A stretch of 10,375 nucleotides of DNA, taken from the NCBI GenBank assembly GCA_020346825.1, contig CP070791.1, forward strand, positions 84,182 to 94,556, in the 5' to 3' direction. This DNA comes from Candidatus Bathyarchaeota archaeon (lineage in GTDB: Archaea > Thermoproteota > Bathyarchaeia > Bathyarchaeales > Bathyarchaeaceae). The position numbers and the translations under genes are program-made. Positions 1 through 6,009 of this stretch are shown here, piece after piece (position 1 is the stretch's first letter; each line of letters opens with the position of its first letter). A model generated the notes under the pieces. That model did no database searches and was not told the origin of the DNA. It saw only the letters and a program-made list of their open reading frames with translations.

Positions 1-603
1 CCTTATTTTATCCCAGGTTTCCCGCCTATCGGTACTTTCGGAGCCGTTATTCAACAAAAATCCCTTCCCCCGAACAGGGATGCTCTCTTCGATCTTGGTT
101 TCGCGGGGCCAGTGGCGGGTTTCATAGTAGCGATGGTCGTCACCCTTATTGGAGTTCAGTTGTCCGAGCTTGTTCCAATCAGTGAGGTTCCTGAGGACGC
201 ATGGTTCATTCAAGTGCCCTTGTTGTTTCAGTTCATCACCACGTTATTTCCCCCAAGTGGAGTAGGTGAGGTGATACAATTGCATCCAGTTGCCTTTGCC
301 GGCTGGGTTGGCATGGTTATTACCATGCTCAATTTGGTGCCTGTAGGCATGTTTGATGGCGGTCATGTTGCTCGAAGTCTAGTGGGAGAAAAGGCACATC
401 GCATTCTATCATATCTAGGAATTATTCTGTTGGTTGTCATCTCGTATCCAATGGCTTTCTTGGCCCTCATCTTCGCTTTCCGCAAATACCCGGGTCCTTT
501 GGATGATGTTTCGCGACCCACTACTCTAAGAAAGCTAGCTGCCCTCGTTCTAGTCGCTGTTTTCATCCTCTCCGTGGTTCCGATCTTTCCCCTGCTTGGC
601 TAA
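1..603 (+). CDS. site-2 protease family (M50) membrane metallopeptidase, 5' end outside window
   Basis: The frame is open from base 1, so this is the C-terminal 200 residues of a longer protein. Two signatures of intramembrane zinc proteases are visible: the segment FDLGFAGPVAGFIVAM near bases 88-135, and LNLVPVGMFDGGH near 328-366, where the Asp of FDGGH is the family's zinc-ligand aspartate in the membrane. The HExxH helix should lie just upstream of the window. The remainder is strongly hydrophobic, with at least four further membrane segments, ending in a helix before the TAA. Family members cleave transmembrane helices of substrate proteins within the membrane; the substrate here is unknown. 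The GTG at 112 is an internal codon, not the start. The gene converges on the small membrane protein at 667-861, with an alternating GC tract 5 bases after the stop. The family call is firm; the physiological role is not. Confidence 0.9.
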   Translation, partial: PYFIPGFPPIGTFGAVIQQKSLPPNRDALFDLGFAGPVAGFIVAMVVTLIGVQLSELVPISEVPEDAWFIQVPLLFQFITTLFPPSGVGEVIQLHPVAFAGWVGMVITMLNLVPVGMFDGGHVARSLVGEKAHRILSYLGIILLVVISYPMAFLALIFAFRKYPGPLDDVSRPTTLRKLAALVLVAVFILSVVPIFPLLG

Positions 604-608
604 CAAAA

Positions 609-618
609 GCGTGCGCAT
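609..618. repeat. alternating GC-rich purine-pyrimidine tract (GCGTGCGCAT)
   Basis: Ten bases of strict purine-pyrimidine alternation begin 5 bases after the stop of the site-2 protease gene, in the gap between two convergent genes. It is one of the series of intergenic tracts in this window, here a T-interrupted version. Confidence 0.6.
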
Positions 619-624
619 AAAAAA
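619..624 (-). terminator. possible T-run terminator of the small membrane protein gene
   Basis: On the minus strand the run reads CCCCTTTTTTATGCGC, about 43 bases past the stop of the gene at 667-861. A run of T on the coding strand is the usual archaeal intrinsic termination signal. It lies directly before the GC tract at 609-618. Only a six-base run is present, so the call is tentative. Confidence 0.4.
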
Positions 625-666
625 GGGGATTTGGGTTTGCTCTTCAGATTCCTAAGGTAATATGTG

Positions 667-861
667 TTAGCTTGATGCGTTGCCACCCAGCATTCCCCAA
701 ATGCCACCCGCACCAGTAACGCCGAAGTATCCAAGAACTTCTTCAAATGTCAGTTTTTCGAGATAAAGTCCTAGCAGTAAGAGTGCGACTATGAACACCA
801 AAAATAGGTCTTCCTTGCCGAACTTTACTTTTTTTCCATCCCGGTTACTAGCTATTCGCAT
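667..861 (-). CDS. small single-pass membrane protein, function unknown
   Basis: This is a 64-residue reading frame with an ATG start. The first 18 residues are polar and basic (DGKKVKFGKED), followed by one hydrophobic helix at about 19-34 (LFLVFIVALLLLGLYL), a short acidic stretch (EKLTFEEV), and a glycine-rich tail (GVTGAGGIWGMLGGNASS). The basic-then-hydrophobic layout predicts one membrane helix, probably with the N-terminus in the cytoplasm. A weak TATA-like GAAATATC on the minus strand at 894-901 would give a very short leader, so translation may be nearly leaderless. It is convergent with the site-2 protease gene and divergent from the transglutaminase-like gene. I do not recognise a family. 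It is supported by membrane-protein-like composition and its own intergenic space, but remains hypothetical. Confidence 0.55.
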   Translation of the reverse strand: MRIASNRDGKKVKFGKEDLFLVFIVALLLLGLYLEKLTFEEVLGYFGVTGAGGIWGMLGGNASS

Positions 862-893
862 TTATGTTACCCGTATCCTATCTGCTTGGCGTG

Positions 894-901
894 GATATTT
901 C
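894..901 (-). promoter_or_regulatory. weak TATA-like element for the 667-861 gene
   Basis: The minus strand reads GAAATATC about 33 bases before the ATG at 861. The spacing fits a leaderless or near-leaderless archaeal transcript, but the match to the TATA consensus is modest. Confidence 0.3.
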
Positions 902-932
902 AGACTGTCGGCGGAAAGAAGCTATCTTTTGT

Positions 933-946
933 TGCGCATGCATGCA
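933..946. repeat. alternating purine-pyrimidine tract (TGCGCATGCATGCA)
   Basis: Fourteen bases of perfect alternation lie in the divergent gap between the small membrane protein and the transglutaminase-like gene. It contains overlapping ATGCAT and GCATGC palindromes. It is less GC-pure than the tract at 982-995 that follows it. Confidence 0.5.
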
Positions 947-981
947 AATACCATAAAATATCTTTAGTAAAGACTAACACT

Positions 982-995
982 TGCGCGCGCGCATA
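982..995. repeat. (GC)5 tract upstream of the transglutaminase-like gene
   Basis: Five GC units (983-992) sit inside 14 bases of strict purine-pyrimidine alternation. The tract ends about 10 bases before the TATA box at 1006. It is one of two pure GC tracts in the window that precede a promoter instead of following a gene end. Such sequence is prone to left-handed Z-DNA under negative supercoiling. Confidence 0.75.
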
Positions 996-1005
996 ATTCA
1001 AACGA

Positions 1006-1014
1006 TTTAAATAT
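1006..1014 (+). promoter_or_regulatory. TATA box (TTTAAATAT) for the transglutaminase-like gene
   Basis: This is a good archaeal TATA box, preceded by a purine-rich CAAACGA that can serve as the TFB-recognition element. Transcription would start near 1035, giving a leader of about 50 bases with a Shine-Dalgarno site at 1076-1081. Confidence 0.6.
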
Positions 1015-1075
1015 GGCGCTTGTCGAGCTTATTCTTTCGATTGCATACAAAACATGAAATAAGCGTTTGGTTTTT

Positions 1076-1081
1076 GGAGGG
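1076..1081 (+). promoter_or_regulatory. Shine-Dalgarno GGAGGG fixing the start at 1088
   Basis: GGAGGG lies 6 bases before ATG 1088, which is optimal spacing. The upstream in-frame TTG at 1067 lies before this site, so translation from 1067 would have to ignore it. The start at 1088 is therefore chosen. Confidence 0.75.
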
Positions 1082-1087
1082 CTTTGT

Positions 1088-1690
1088 ATGGAAAAGAATG
1101 TTGAAAAGCGGTCTGGAATTAGCAAAGCACAGGGTGGTTTGGTGGTGTGCGCCGTCTTGATTGTTATTCTTGTTGTCTCTAATGTCTGGTTCTATTCGGA
1201 ACTGAAAGACCAGATAGGTCTGCGTGCGCGCTCATATGATGGTACTGTAGTGGAAAGCCAATATACGAGCTCTGAAGGTGCGGAGACGCCTTTTTTCTTT
1301 TATTATGTCAAACCAGAAGAACAGAAGTTTGGAGTTAATAGCTTGGGTAATGAACTCGAAGGTTTAAAGTGGAGTCGACAATACGAGCGAGGATTGTTTG
1401 ATTGTACGGAAATGACTGCTTACTTAGAACGTTACTTGGAGAATCACGGGTGGCACACCAAGATTGTAGTTGGAGACACTCCATTCGGTTCAGGGAGACA
1501 TGCATGGTTGCTAGTTGAAACCAGTGAGGGCGAGTACATGCCCGTTGAAAGCACAAAGATTCAAATCGTATTGTGGTCAGCCCCAAATTATGATAATTAC
1601 CGGGTATATGACTACAGATTTGAAACAATCGTTGAGGCGCTAAGCTATAGCGAAACGGCGTTTGATTGGTGGACAGTATATACCCAATAA
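1088..1690 (+). CDS. membrane-anchored transglutaminase-like (papain-fold) protein
   Basis: The protein is 200 residues when started at ATG 1088. One hydrophobic helix at about 17-36 follows a basic N-terminus, so the rest is predicted to lie outside the membrane as a signal-anchored domain. A catalytic triad typical of transglutaminase-like cysteine enzymes is visible in order: Cys106 in GLFDCTEMTAYLERYL, His138 in SGRHAWLLVE, and an acidic third residue, Glu154, in YMPVEST. These sit at the usual spacing at helix start, strand and strand. Archaeal and bacterial members of this fold are mostly proteases or peptidases, not cross-linkers, so a cell-surface peptidase is the best guess. The promoter at 1006 is its own. 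A (CG) tract abuts the stop codon. The fold call rests on the motifs; substrate and partners are unknown. Confidence 0.75.
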   Translation: MEKNVEKRSGISKAQGGLVVCAVLIVILVVSNVWFYSELKDQIGLRARSYDGTVVESQYTSSEGAETPFFFYYVKPEEQKFGVNSLGNELEGLKWSRQYERGLFDCTEMTAYLERYLENHGWHTKIVVGDTPFGSGRHAWLLVETSEGEYMPVESTKIQIVLWSAPNYDNYRVYDYRFETIVEALSYSETAFDWWTVYTQ

Positions 1691-1699
1691 CGCGCGCGC
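1691..1699. repeat. (CG)4C tract abutting the stop of the transglutaminase-like gene
   Basis: CGCGCGCGC begins at the base after the TAA stop and is followed by an A-rich stretch. No T-run terminator is evident in the next 50 bases, so the tract occupies the place where a terminator would be expected. Confidence 0.75.
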
Positions 1700-1848
1700 A
1701 AATAAACAAAGTCCAGTTAGAACTATTCTTTAGAACCAAATGACATGTGCAATCTTTAGTAGAAGCTAATACTTGGCTAACAAAGCCTCCAAAACACCTT
1801 TTTTCCAAATACATGTATGCACATGATAGAGGTTGTTTGTTCACAAAA
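1700..1848. other. intergenic region without recognisable gene
   Basis: I see no gene here on either strand. Bases 1752-1775 match 960-983 at 20 of 24 positions (ATCTTTAGTA..CTAA.ACTTG), a weak dispersed repeat. An alternating stretch (ATACATGTATGCACAT) runs from about 1808. A long minus-strand reading frame across 1335-1871 is mostly antisense to the transglutaminase-like gene and is not credible. Confidence 0.4.
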
Positions 1849-1856
1849 TTTAAAAG
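1849..1856 (+). promoter_or_regulatory. TATA box (TTTAAAAG) for the HExxH protein gene
   Basis: TTTAAAAG is preceded by CACAAAA. The predicted transcription start near 1876-1880 would give a leader of about 20 bases to the TTG at 1900, carrying AAGGGG at 1884-1889 as a possible ribosome site. Confidence 0.5.
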
Positions 1857-1862
1857 AATCTT

Positions 1863-1879
1863 CTCAGTCACTTACTGAG
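1863..1879 (+). promoter_or_regulatory. inverted repeat at the predicted transcription start (possible operator)
   Basis: CTCAGT and ACTGAG are perfect 6-base arms separated by 5 bases, spanning the predicted start site of the following gene. Position is the only argument; an arm pair of this size is common by chance. Confidence 0.3.
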
Positions 1880-1899
1880 CCTTAAGGGGCGTCAGAAGT

Positions 1900-2421
1900 T
1901 TGGACTTTGACACCGCGGATAGATTCGACAGCCAATTGGACGATTGCAACAATTTGGCGGATGTCTTTGAACTTGTGAAGCAATCCGTAAAAAGAGCTTT
2001 GAGTAGACACAGGGCTGGTCTTATGCTCGGATTGGCAGATTTGGGAATGAGACGAGGCTATTTCGTAGGCGCCTTTCATCTGTTGGGTTCGAACATCATA
2101 GTCATGAATAAAACACCCCTCAAGACAGCCTTAAGCCGCACCGACAAGAAGACCTACAATGCCTACTGCTTCCATCTGCTCCTGCATGAATATCTTCATT
2201 CTCTAGGATACCTTGATGAGGATAGAGTGAAAGAACTGGCTCAAGAAGTCTGCATGATGACATTAAGTAAGGCTCATCCAGCCACCGTAATGGCCGAGAG
2301 GGGTGTGACTACATTTTTCCCAAAGGTGAGATACTTCACAGAAGAGTTTTCCCTTCCCGAAAAACTTCAGCTAGAACTCGTGAAAGACTTTGACAGGTCC
2401 AACGTGAAATACATCCAATAG
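1900..2421 (+). CDS. putative small zinc metallopeptidase (HExxHxxGxxD)
   Basis: The protein has 173 residues and no signal peptide or membrane helix, so it is predicted to be cytoplasmic. Its helix FHLLLHEYLHSLGYLDED contains His96, Glu97, His100, Gly103 and Asp106. HExxH is the zinc-binding motif, and the continuation GxxD resembles the metzincin pattern HExxHxxGxxH/D, with aspartate as a possible third ligand. The preceding strand, GSNIIVMNKTPL, fits the edge-strand position seen in such folds. The start is TTG at 1900: an in-frame stop (TGA at 1876) lies just upstream, and AAGGGG at 1884-1889 may serve as the ribosome site. The closest named family is unclear to me. Whether Asp106 or Glu107 completes the site is an inference. 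The gene converges on ileS. Confidence 0.65.
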   Translation: MDFDTADRFDSQLDDCNNLADVFELVKQSVKRALSRHRAGLMLGLADLGMRRGYFVGAFHLLGSNIIVMNKTPLKTALSRTDKKTYNAYCFHLLLHEYLHSLGYLDEDRVKELAQEVCMMTLSKAHPATVMAERGVTTFFPKVRYFTEEFSLPEKLQLELVKDFDRSNVKYIQ

Positions 2422-2428
2422 CCCAAAT

Positions 2429-2443
2429 CGCGCGGGCGCGCGC
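2429..2443. repeat. CG tract with GG interruption after the HExxH gene
   Basis: CGCGCG GG CGCGCGC spans 15 bases and starts 8 bases after the TAG stop. It is the longest all-G/C stretch in the window. It lies in the convergent gap before ileS, which carries its own tract at 2638-2648. Confidence 0.7.
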
Positions 2444-2637
2444 TACTCTCAATTTAGCTGGGAGCTTTCTTTGAATGTTTTGGGCCCCAAGCATAAGGCG
2501 ACAAGTTTAAAGCATTTGCATAAGATACTAGTCTCTTGAAAACTATCTTACTAAATACATACATGCATTTAATTATGAGTAGAACCTTCTGATTCGGTCG
2601 TCTCTGGCGATATCTCCCGTATTTCCCCTCTTGTTTT
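2444..2637. other. convergent intergenic region, no gene seen
   Basis: These are mixed to AT-rich sequences between the 3' ends of two convergent genes, with T-rich patches near 2467-2481 that could stop plus-strand transcription. Reading frames here are short extensions of ileS antisense frames. I see nothing else. Confidence 0.4.
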
Positions 2638-2648
2638 GTGCGCTCGCG
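2638..2648 (-). repeat. CG-rich tract abutting the ileS stop codon
   Basis: On the ileS strand the stop TGA is followed directly by CGCGAGCGCAC. Apart from the central GA it alternates, like the tracts after the other genes. Confidence 0.55.
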
Positions 2649-5600
2649 TCACAATATGGCGACGTATATTTTCTTGTTGTCCACTCTACGTTCTCGCCAT
2701 TCTGCCTTTGCTTCCTCTCGCTTCTCCTGAACATGAACCTTTTTGGCTCGAACAAGCTGCGCCATCTCGACCAGATGTGGTTCCAACAGTTCCACACTCT
2801 TCGAGTCCAACTCAGCAATGTGTACCGCGTTTAGTTTGTCAGTTGGTGTGAATCCAAGTTCTTTTCGAAGAGCTTGAACTCGACGGGCTAGGTCGCGCAT
2901 AAGGCCTTCGCCTTCTAGACCTTCATCACGTTGTGTGTCAAGCAAAACGTGTAGTTCGACATCGGAAGTCAACGCCCATCTATTCAAGTCAGCTTCTGGA
3001 AGTTTCTCTCTATACTCCGCCTTTTTCACGTTTGAGAGTTCGAGAAACAATTTCTCCAAATTATGTAGGGCTTTCTGGACGTTTCTGGGTGCAACCACGA
3101 CGACTTTGCTTAGCGGCCATCGACGTTTCAGCCGAGCTGCTTGTCGAGCAGAATAAACCAATGGAAGATATCGTAACAAGATTTCAAACTCTTCTTCTAG
3201 GACTTTGTCTCCCAAGGCTTTGTCTGGCACAGGCCAGCTTTCAAAATTCACCGTTTCTGGGAGAGTGTTGTCTAGTTCTCTATAGACCTTCTGGTGCATG
3301 GCTTCACTTAGAAATGGAGTTGTGGGGTTGAAGAGAAGAACAAGTATTCTCAAGGCATGCCAGAGGGTTGAATAGACGGCTAGTCGACGGTTTAGGGTTT
3401 CAGGATCATCACTCCAAAGGTCTTTTCGAATCATGGGAACGTAATTTCGGCTCAGAACGTTGACGACAAAATCTTCCAGTTCAGAGAGGGCGAAATGGAA
3501 TTCGCAGGTCTCAGCTTTCTCTGTGACTTCTTTCATCAAGTGTTGCAGTTTGGATAGAAGCCATCGATCCGGTGTTTTCAAGGCCTTGTTATGTTTGGCC
3601 CATTGGAGCGTGTGCTTTCGTGGGTCAAAACGGTCGTATTCAGCGTTTTGCATGAAAAACTTGTGTAAATGGTAGAGAGTGCTGAGAACTTGGTATGGGC
3701 GTCCCTTCAATTCTTCAGCATCGAAGTTCATAGATTCTATAGGGGAGCATTTCCATAGCAGATAAAACCTGGATACGTCTGCTGAACGTTCTTCAAGCAG
3801 CGGATTGACTTCTATGACGTTTCCAAGGCTCTTGCTCATCTTTCTACCTTTTGCGTCTAGCACAAACCCTTGGAAAAGGAATGCTTCATAGGGGGCTTCA
3901 GGCTTGCCAGTTAATATCACGTGTTCAAGGAGAAGCGAGTTTGCCCAACCTCGAGTTTGATCTATGGCTTCTGTCAAGAAATCCACTGGAACGAATTTCC
4001 GGAATTCGTCGTCTGTGAAGCTGGCGTAAGGCGAGGCACCGCTGTCGTGCCAACAGTCCAACACAAAAGGCTCTCTTGTCATTTTGCCGTTGCAATCTTC
4101 ACATTTAAGCGTCACACGATCTATCCAGGGTTTGTGAAGTTCAAAGTTCTTTCCCGGTAACTTCAGTGCCTTTTCAAACAACTCTTTCTTGCTAGCTACC
4201 AAGGCTTTGGATCCGCATTTCTCGCAGACCCAGATAGGCAAAGGGGTGCCCCAGACTCTTTCTCTGGAAATACACCAAGGTTTTCCTTCCTTTAGGAAAG
4301 CTAGAAATCTGTTTTTTGGACCTTCGTAGAAGTAGTCAACCTTACTTGCAGCCTTCACAACTTTGTCGTTTATTCTGTCTGTCCAGAGGAAGTACTCTCT
4401 GCGGGCTAACCATACAAGTTTGTGGTGGGACCTCCAGCAAGTTGGGTATTCGTGGCTAACCGTCTTGACGGACAGTAGTAATCCTCTTTTGCGAAGTTCA
4501 TCCACAACTTTTTCGTCTGCGTCTCGGACAAACAAACCAGCGAATTCGCCAGCTTCCTCTGTGAATCTGCATTCATCGTTGAAGGGTGCGTACATAGGGA
4601 GGTGACGCTTTTGGGCTGCCAAGAAATCGTCCTCGCCATTTCCTGGGGACAAGTGTACTATGCCTGTGGCTGTTGCGACGTCCACAAAATCTTCGCACAC
4701 AACAGTGTGGACTACTGGGAGCCTGTCCAGTTCTTTTTGTTTGGGAACTATGTCTTTGAATGGATACTCGTATTTCGTGCCACGTAGGTCCTGGCCCTTC
4801 ATAACTTCAAGTATCTCGTATCTTTTTGTTCCAAGCTCTTCCATTATCGGCTCGACGCGTTGTTTTGCGAGAATCCATATCTCGGTGTCCACTTTGACCT
4901 TGGCGTATTCTTCTTCCGGATGGACTGCTAGCATCATGTCAGTGATTATGGTGAAGGGCATGGTAGTCCAGATTGGGAAGTATTCATTCTCTGTTTCGCT
5001 TAGTCTGAACTTGAAGTGTAGCGATGGGTCTTCGACCTCTTCGTAGCCGAGGCCGACTTCTGCGTTGCTTAGAGATGTCTGGCAATGGGGGCAATAGGCG
5101 ACAACGTAGTATCCTTCGCCGAGAAGTTTTTGTTCCCAAGCCCTTTCAAGGTAATGCCACTCCCGCTCAATGTACCGGTCGTAATGAGTCCAGTATGCTT
5201 TGTCGTAATTTATGAACAGACCCAATTTCTTGTCAGCTTCAAACCATTGGCGATGATATTTCATCACAGTTTTCTTGCACTCTTCAACAAACTGTTCCTC
5301 GCCTATCCTCTCCAACAATTCTTTCTTGTTTTTCACACCGAGCTCTTGTTCAACTTCCAATTCAATGGGTAGGCCTTGAGTGTCCCAACCACCCCAGAAA
5401 GTGACGTAGAATCCTTGCATGGTTTTCAAGCGGTAACGGAAGTCCTTTATCACTCGGCCTCTGGCATGGCCAATGTGTTGAACACCATTTAGAGTTGGTG
5501 GCCCTTCAACGTAGCCTAGGAGACCCGCATTGTTTTCTTGTTTACACTCCGTCAGTTTTTGAAGGACATTATTGTTTTCCCAGAATTCCTGTATCTCTTG

Positions 5601-5669
5601 CTCAAGCTTAAGCGGCCGATAATCTAACGTCAACCAACGTCTAGAATCAGTCTTGAATTTCGCGGCCAC
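2649..5669 (-). CDS. ileS: isoleucyl-tRNA synthetase (class I)
   Basis: This enzyme charges tRNA-Ile with isoleucine in the cytoplasm. The 1006 residues match the usual length of archaeal IleRS. Visible in order: the HIGH motif at 65-68 (VQHIGHARGR); GGWDTQGLPIELEVEQ from about 93; a CPHC half-site near 193 beside the start of the editing insertion; Cys pairs CEKC near 480 and CEDC near 523, consistent with a zinc ribbon; KMSKS at 610-614 (GRKMSKSLGN); and a C-terminal alpha-helical anticodon-binding domain from about 670. The tryptophan of WRSHHK.VWLARREYF and DCWHDSGASPYAS are also typical of IleRS. The start is GTG at 5669, preceded by GATGAGAG; a stop lies two codons upstream in frame, and the next Met is past HIGH. 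The gene stands alone with its own promoter. The identification is certain; essential-gene status follows from the family. Confidence 0.97.
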   Translation of the reverse strand: MAAKFKTDSRRWLTLDYRPLKLEQEIQEFWENNNVLQKLTECKQENNAGLLGYVEGPPTLNGVQHIGHARGRVIKDFRYRLKTMQGFYVTFWGGWDTQGLPIELEVEQELGVKNKKELLERIGEEQFVEECKKTVMKYHRQWFEADKKLGLFINYDKAYWTHYDRYIEREWHYLERAWEQKLLGEGYYVVAYCPHCQTSLSNAEVGLGYEEVEDPSLHFKFRLSETENEYFPIWTTMPFTIITDMMLAVHPEEEYAKVKVDTEIWILAKQRVEPIMEELGTKRYEILEVMKGQDLRGTKYEYPFKDIVPKQKELDRLPVVHTVVCEDFVDVATATGIVHLSPGNGEDDFLAAQKRHLPMYAPFNDECRFTEEAGEFAGLFVRDADEKVVDELRKRGLLLSVKTVSHEYPTCWRSHHKLVWLARREYFLWTDRINDKVVKAASKVDYFYEGPKNRFLAFLKEGKPWCISRERVWGTPLPIWVCEKCGSKALVASKKELFEKALKLPGKNFELHKPWIDRVTLKCEDCNGKMTREPFVLDCWHDSGASPYASFTDDEFRKFVPVDFLTEAIDQTRGWANSLLLEHVILTGKPEAPYEAFLFQGFVLDAKGRKMSKSLGNVIEVNPLLEERSADVSRFYLLWKCSPIESMNFDAEELKGRPYQVLSTLYHLHKFFMQNAEYDRFDPRKHTLQWAKHNKALKTPDRWLLSKLQHLMKEVTEKAETCEFHFALSELEDFVVNVLSRNYVPMIRKDLWSDDPETLNRRLAVYSTLWHALRILVLLFNPTTPFLSEAMHQKVYRELDNTLPETVNFESWPVPDKALGDKVLEEEFEILLRYLPLVYSARQAARLKRRWPLSKVVVVAPRNVQKALHNLEKLFLELSNVKKAEYREKLPEADLNRWALTSDVELHVLLDTQRDEGLEGEGLMRDLARRVQALRKELGFTPTDKLNAVHIAELDSKSVELLEPHLVEMAQLVRAKKVHVQEKREEAKAEWRERRVDNKKIYVAIL

Positions 5670-5694
5670 CTCTCATCCCGTGACACCCGCTTGA

Positions 5695-5705
5695 CACTCA
5701 GAGTG
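5695..5705. promoter_or_regulatory. palindrome CACTC-A-GAGTG at the predicted ileS start site
   Basis: This is an 11-base palindrome with a one-base centre, about where ileS transcription should begin if the TATA box at 5717-5724 is used. It could be an operator or a 5'-leader hairpin; it may be chance. Confidence 0.25.
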
Positions 5706-5716
5706 CTCATTGGTCG

Positions 5717-5724
5717 ATATAAAG
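5717..5724 (-). promoter_or_regulatory. TATA box (CTTTATAT) for ileS
   Basis: The minus strand reads AAAAACTTTATATCG, a typical archaeal TATA box with an A-rich upstream element. Transcription would begin near 5693, leaving a leader of about 24 bases before the GTG. Confidence 0.6.
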
Positions 5725-5729
5725 TTTTT

Positions 5730-5746
5730 ATGAACTTCACGTTCAT
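5730..5746. promoter_or_regulatory. inverted repeat ATGAAC-N5-GTTCAT upstream of the ileS TATA box
   Basis: Perfect 6-base arms with a 5-base spacer lie directly upstream of the ileS TATA/BRE, where an archaeal regulator could act. The evidence is position only. Confidence 0.3.
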
Positions 5747-5766
5747 TAGATAAAGTTCTCGGGGCA

Positions 5767-5961
5767 CTATTTGCGTTTGCCAAAGATTTTGACTTTGCTA
5801 TGGCTTCTATCGTTTGCTATGTATGTGACATATTCAAAGCCTACTTCCGTCAATTTGACAGCCTCATCAAGGTTTTCAGCGACTCTAACCGTGAACTCAT
5901 CGCTCTCTTGGTACAACACGCCTTCAAGATGAATGTAGATTATTGTAGATTCTGAATTCAT
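5767..5961 (-). pseudogene. C-terminal remnant of an archaeal tyrosine recombinase/integrase
   Basis: The 64 codons run from ATG to TAG. The start, NSESTIIYIHLE, matches the motif around the nucleophilic tyrosine in phage-type integrases (S/T-x-x-x-Y-x-H-L), with the candidate tyrosine at residue 9. It is followed by a tail (SDEFTVRVAENLDEAVKL, then EVGFEYVT, then KIFGKRK at the end). As I recall, this tail style closes archaeal integrases, and it recurs in this window at 9011-9154. The Arg and His-x-x-Arg parts of the catalytic site are absent, and no upstream frame supplies them, so it cannot recombine DNA alone. It is most simply the relic of an integrated element, though an expressed orphan peptide is possible. 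It sits upstream of ileS on the same strand; its start is only 9 bases from an alternative start of the divergent collagen-like gene. The family call is from memory of motifs. Confidence 0.6.
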
Positions 5962-5996
5962 AGTTTTTTTATGTTCTACCCGTGTACCTCAAAAAT

Positions 5997-6001
5997 AGGT
6001 G
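5997..6001 (+). promoter_or_regulatory. Shine-Dalgarno AGGTG deciding the start at 6010
   Basis: AGGTG lies 8 bases before TTG 6010. The upstream ATG at 5971 has only a T-run before it and would overlap any promoter space shared with the divergent gene, so 6010 is preferred. Confidence 0.5.
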
Positions 6002-6009
6002 CCGTAGGA

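Noticed and set aside
594..1785. 13-base repeat CTTGGCTAACAAA at the site-2 protease stop and near 1773
   Set aside because: About one such shared 13-mer is expected by chance in a window of this size, and no flanking similarity extends it.
1335..1871. 178-codon minus-strand reading frame
   Set aside because: It is largely antisense to the transglutaminase-like gene, which has a clear triad, promoter and ribosome site; the antisense product has no domain-like pattern and is rich in Cys, Ser and Leu as expected for a shadow frame.
2573..2851. Several short frames near the ileS 3' end on both strands
   Set aside because: They overlap the well-supported C-terminus of ileS or its convergent gap and show no recognisable sequence or start signal.
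5047..5056. Ten-base match (GCCGAGGCCG) between ileS and the tRNA-His 3' end, as a possible att remnant
   Set aside because: It lies inside conserved ileS coding sequence and is short enough to occur by chance.
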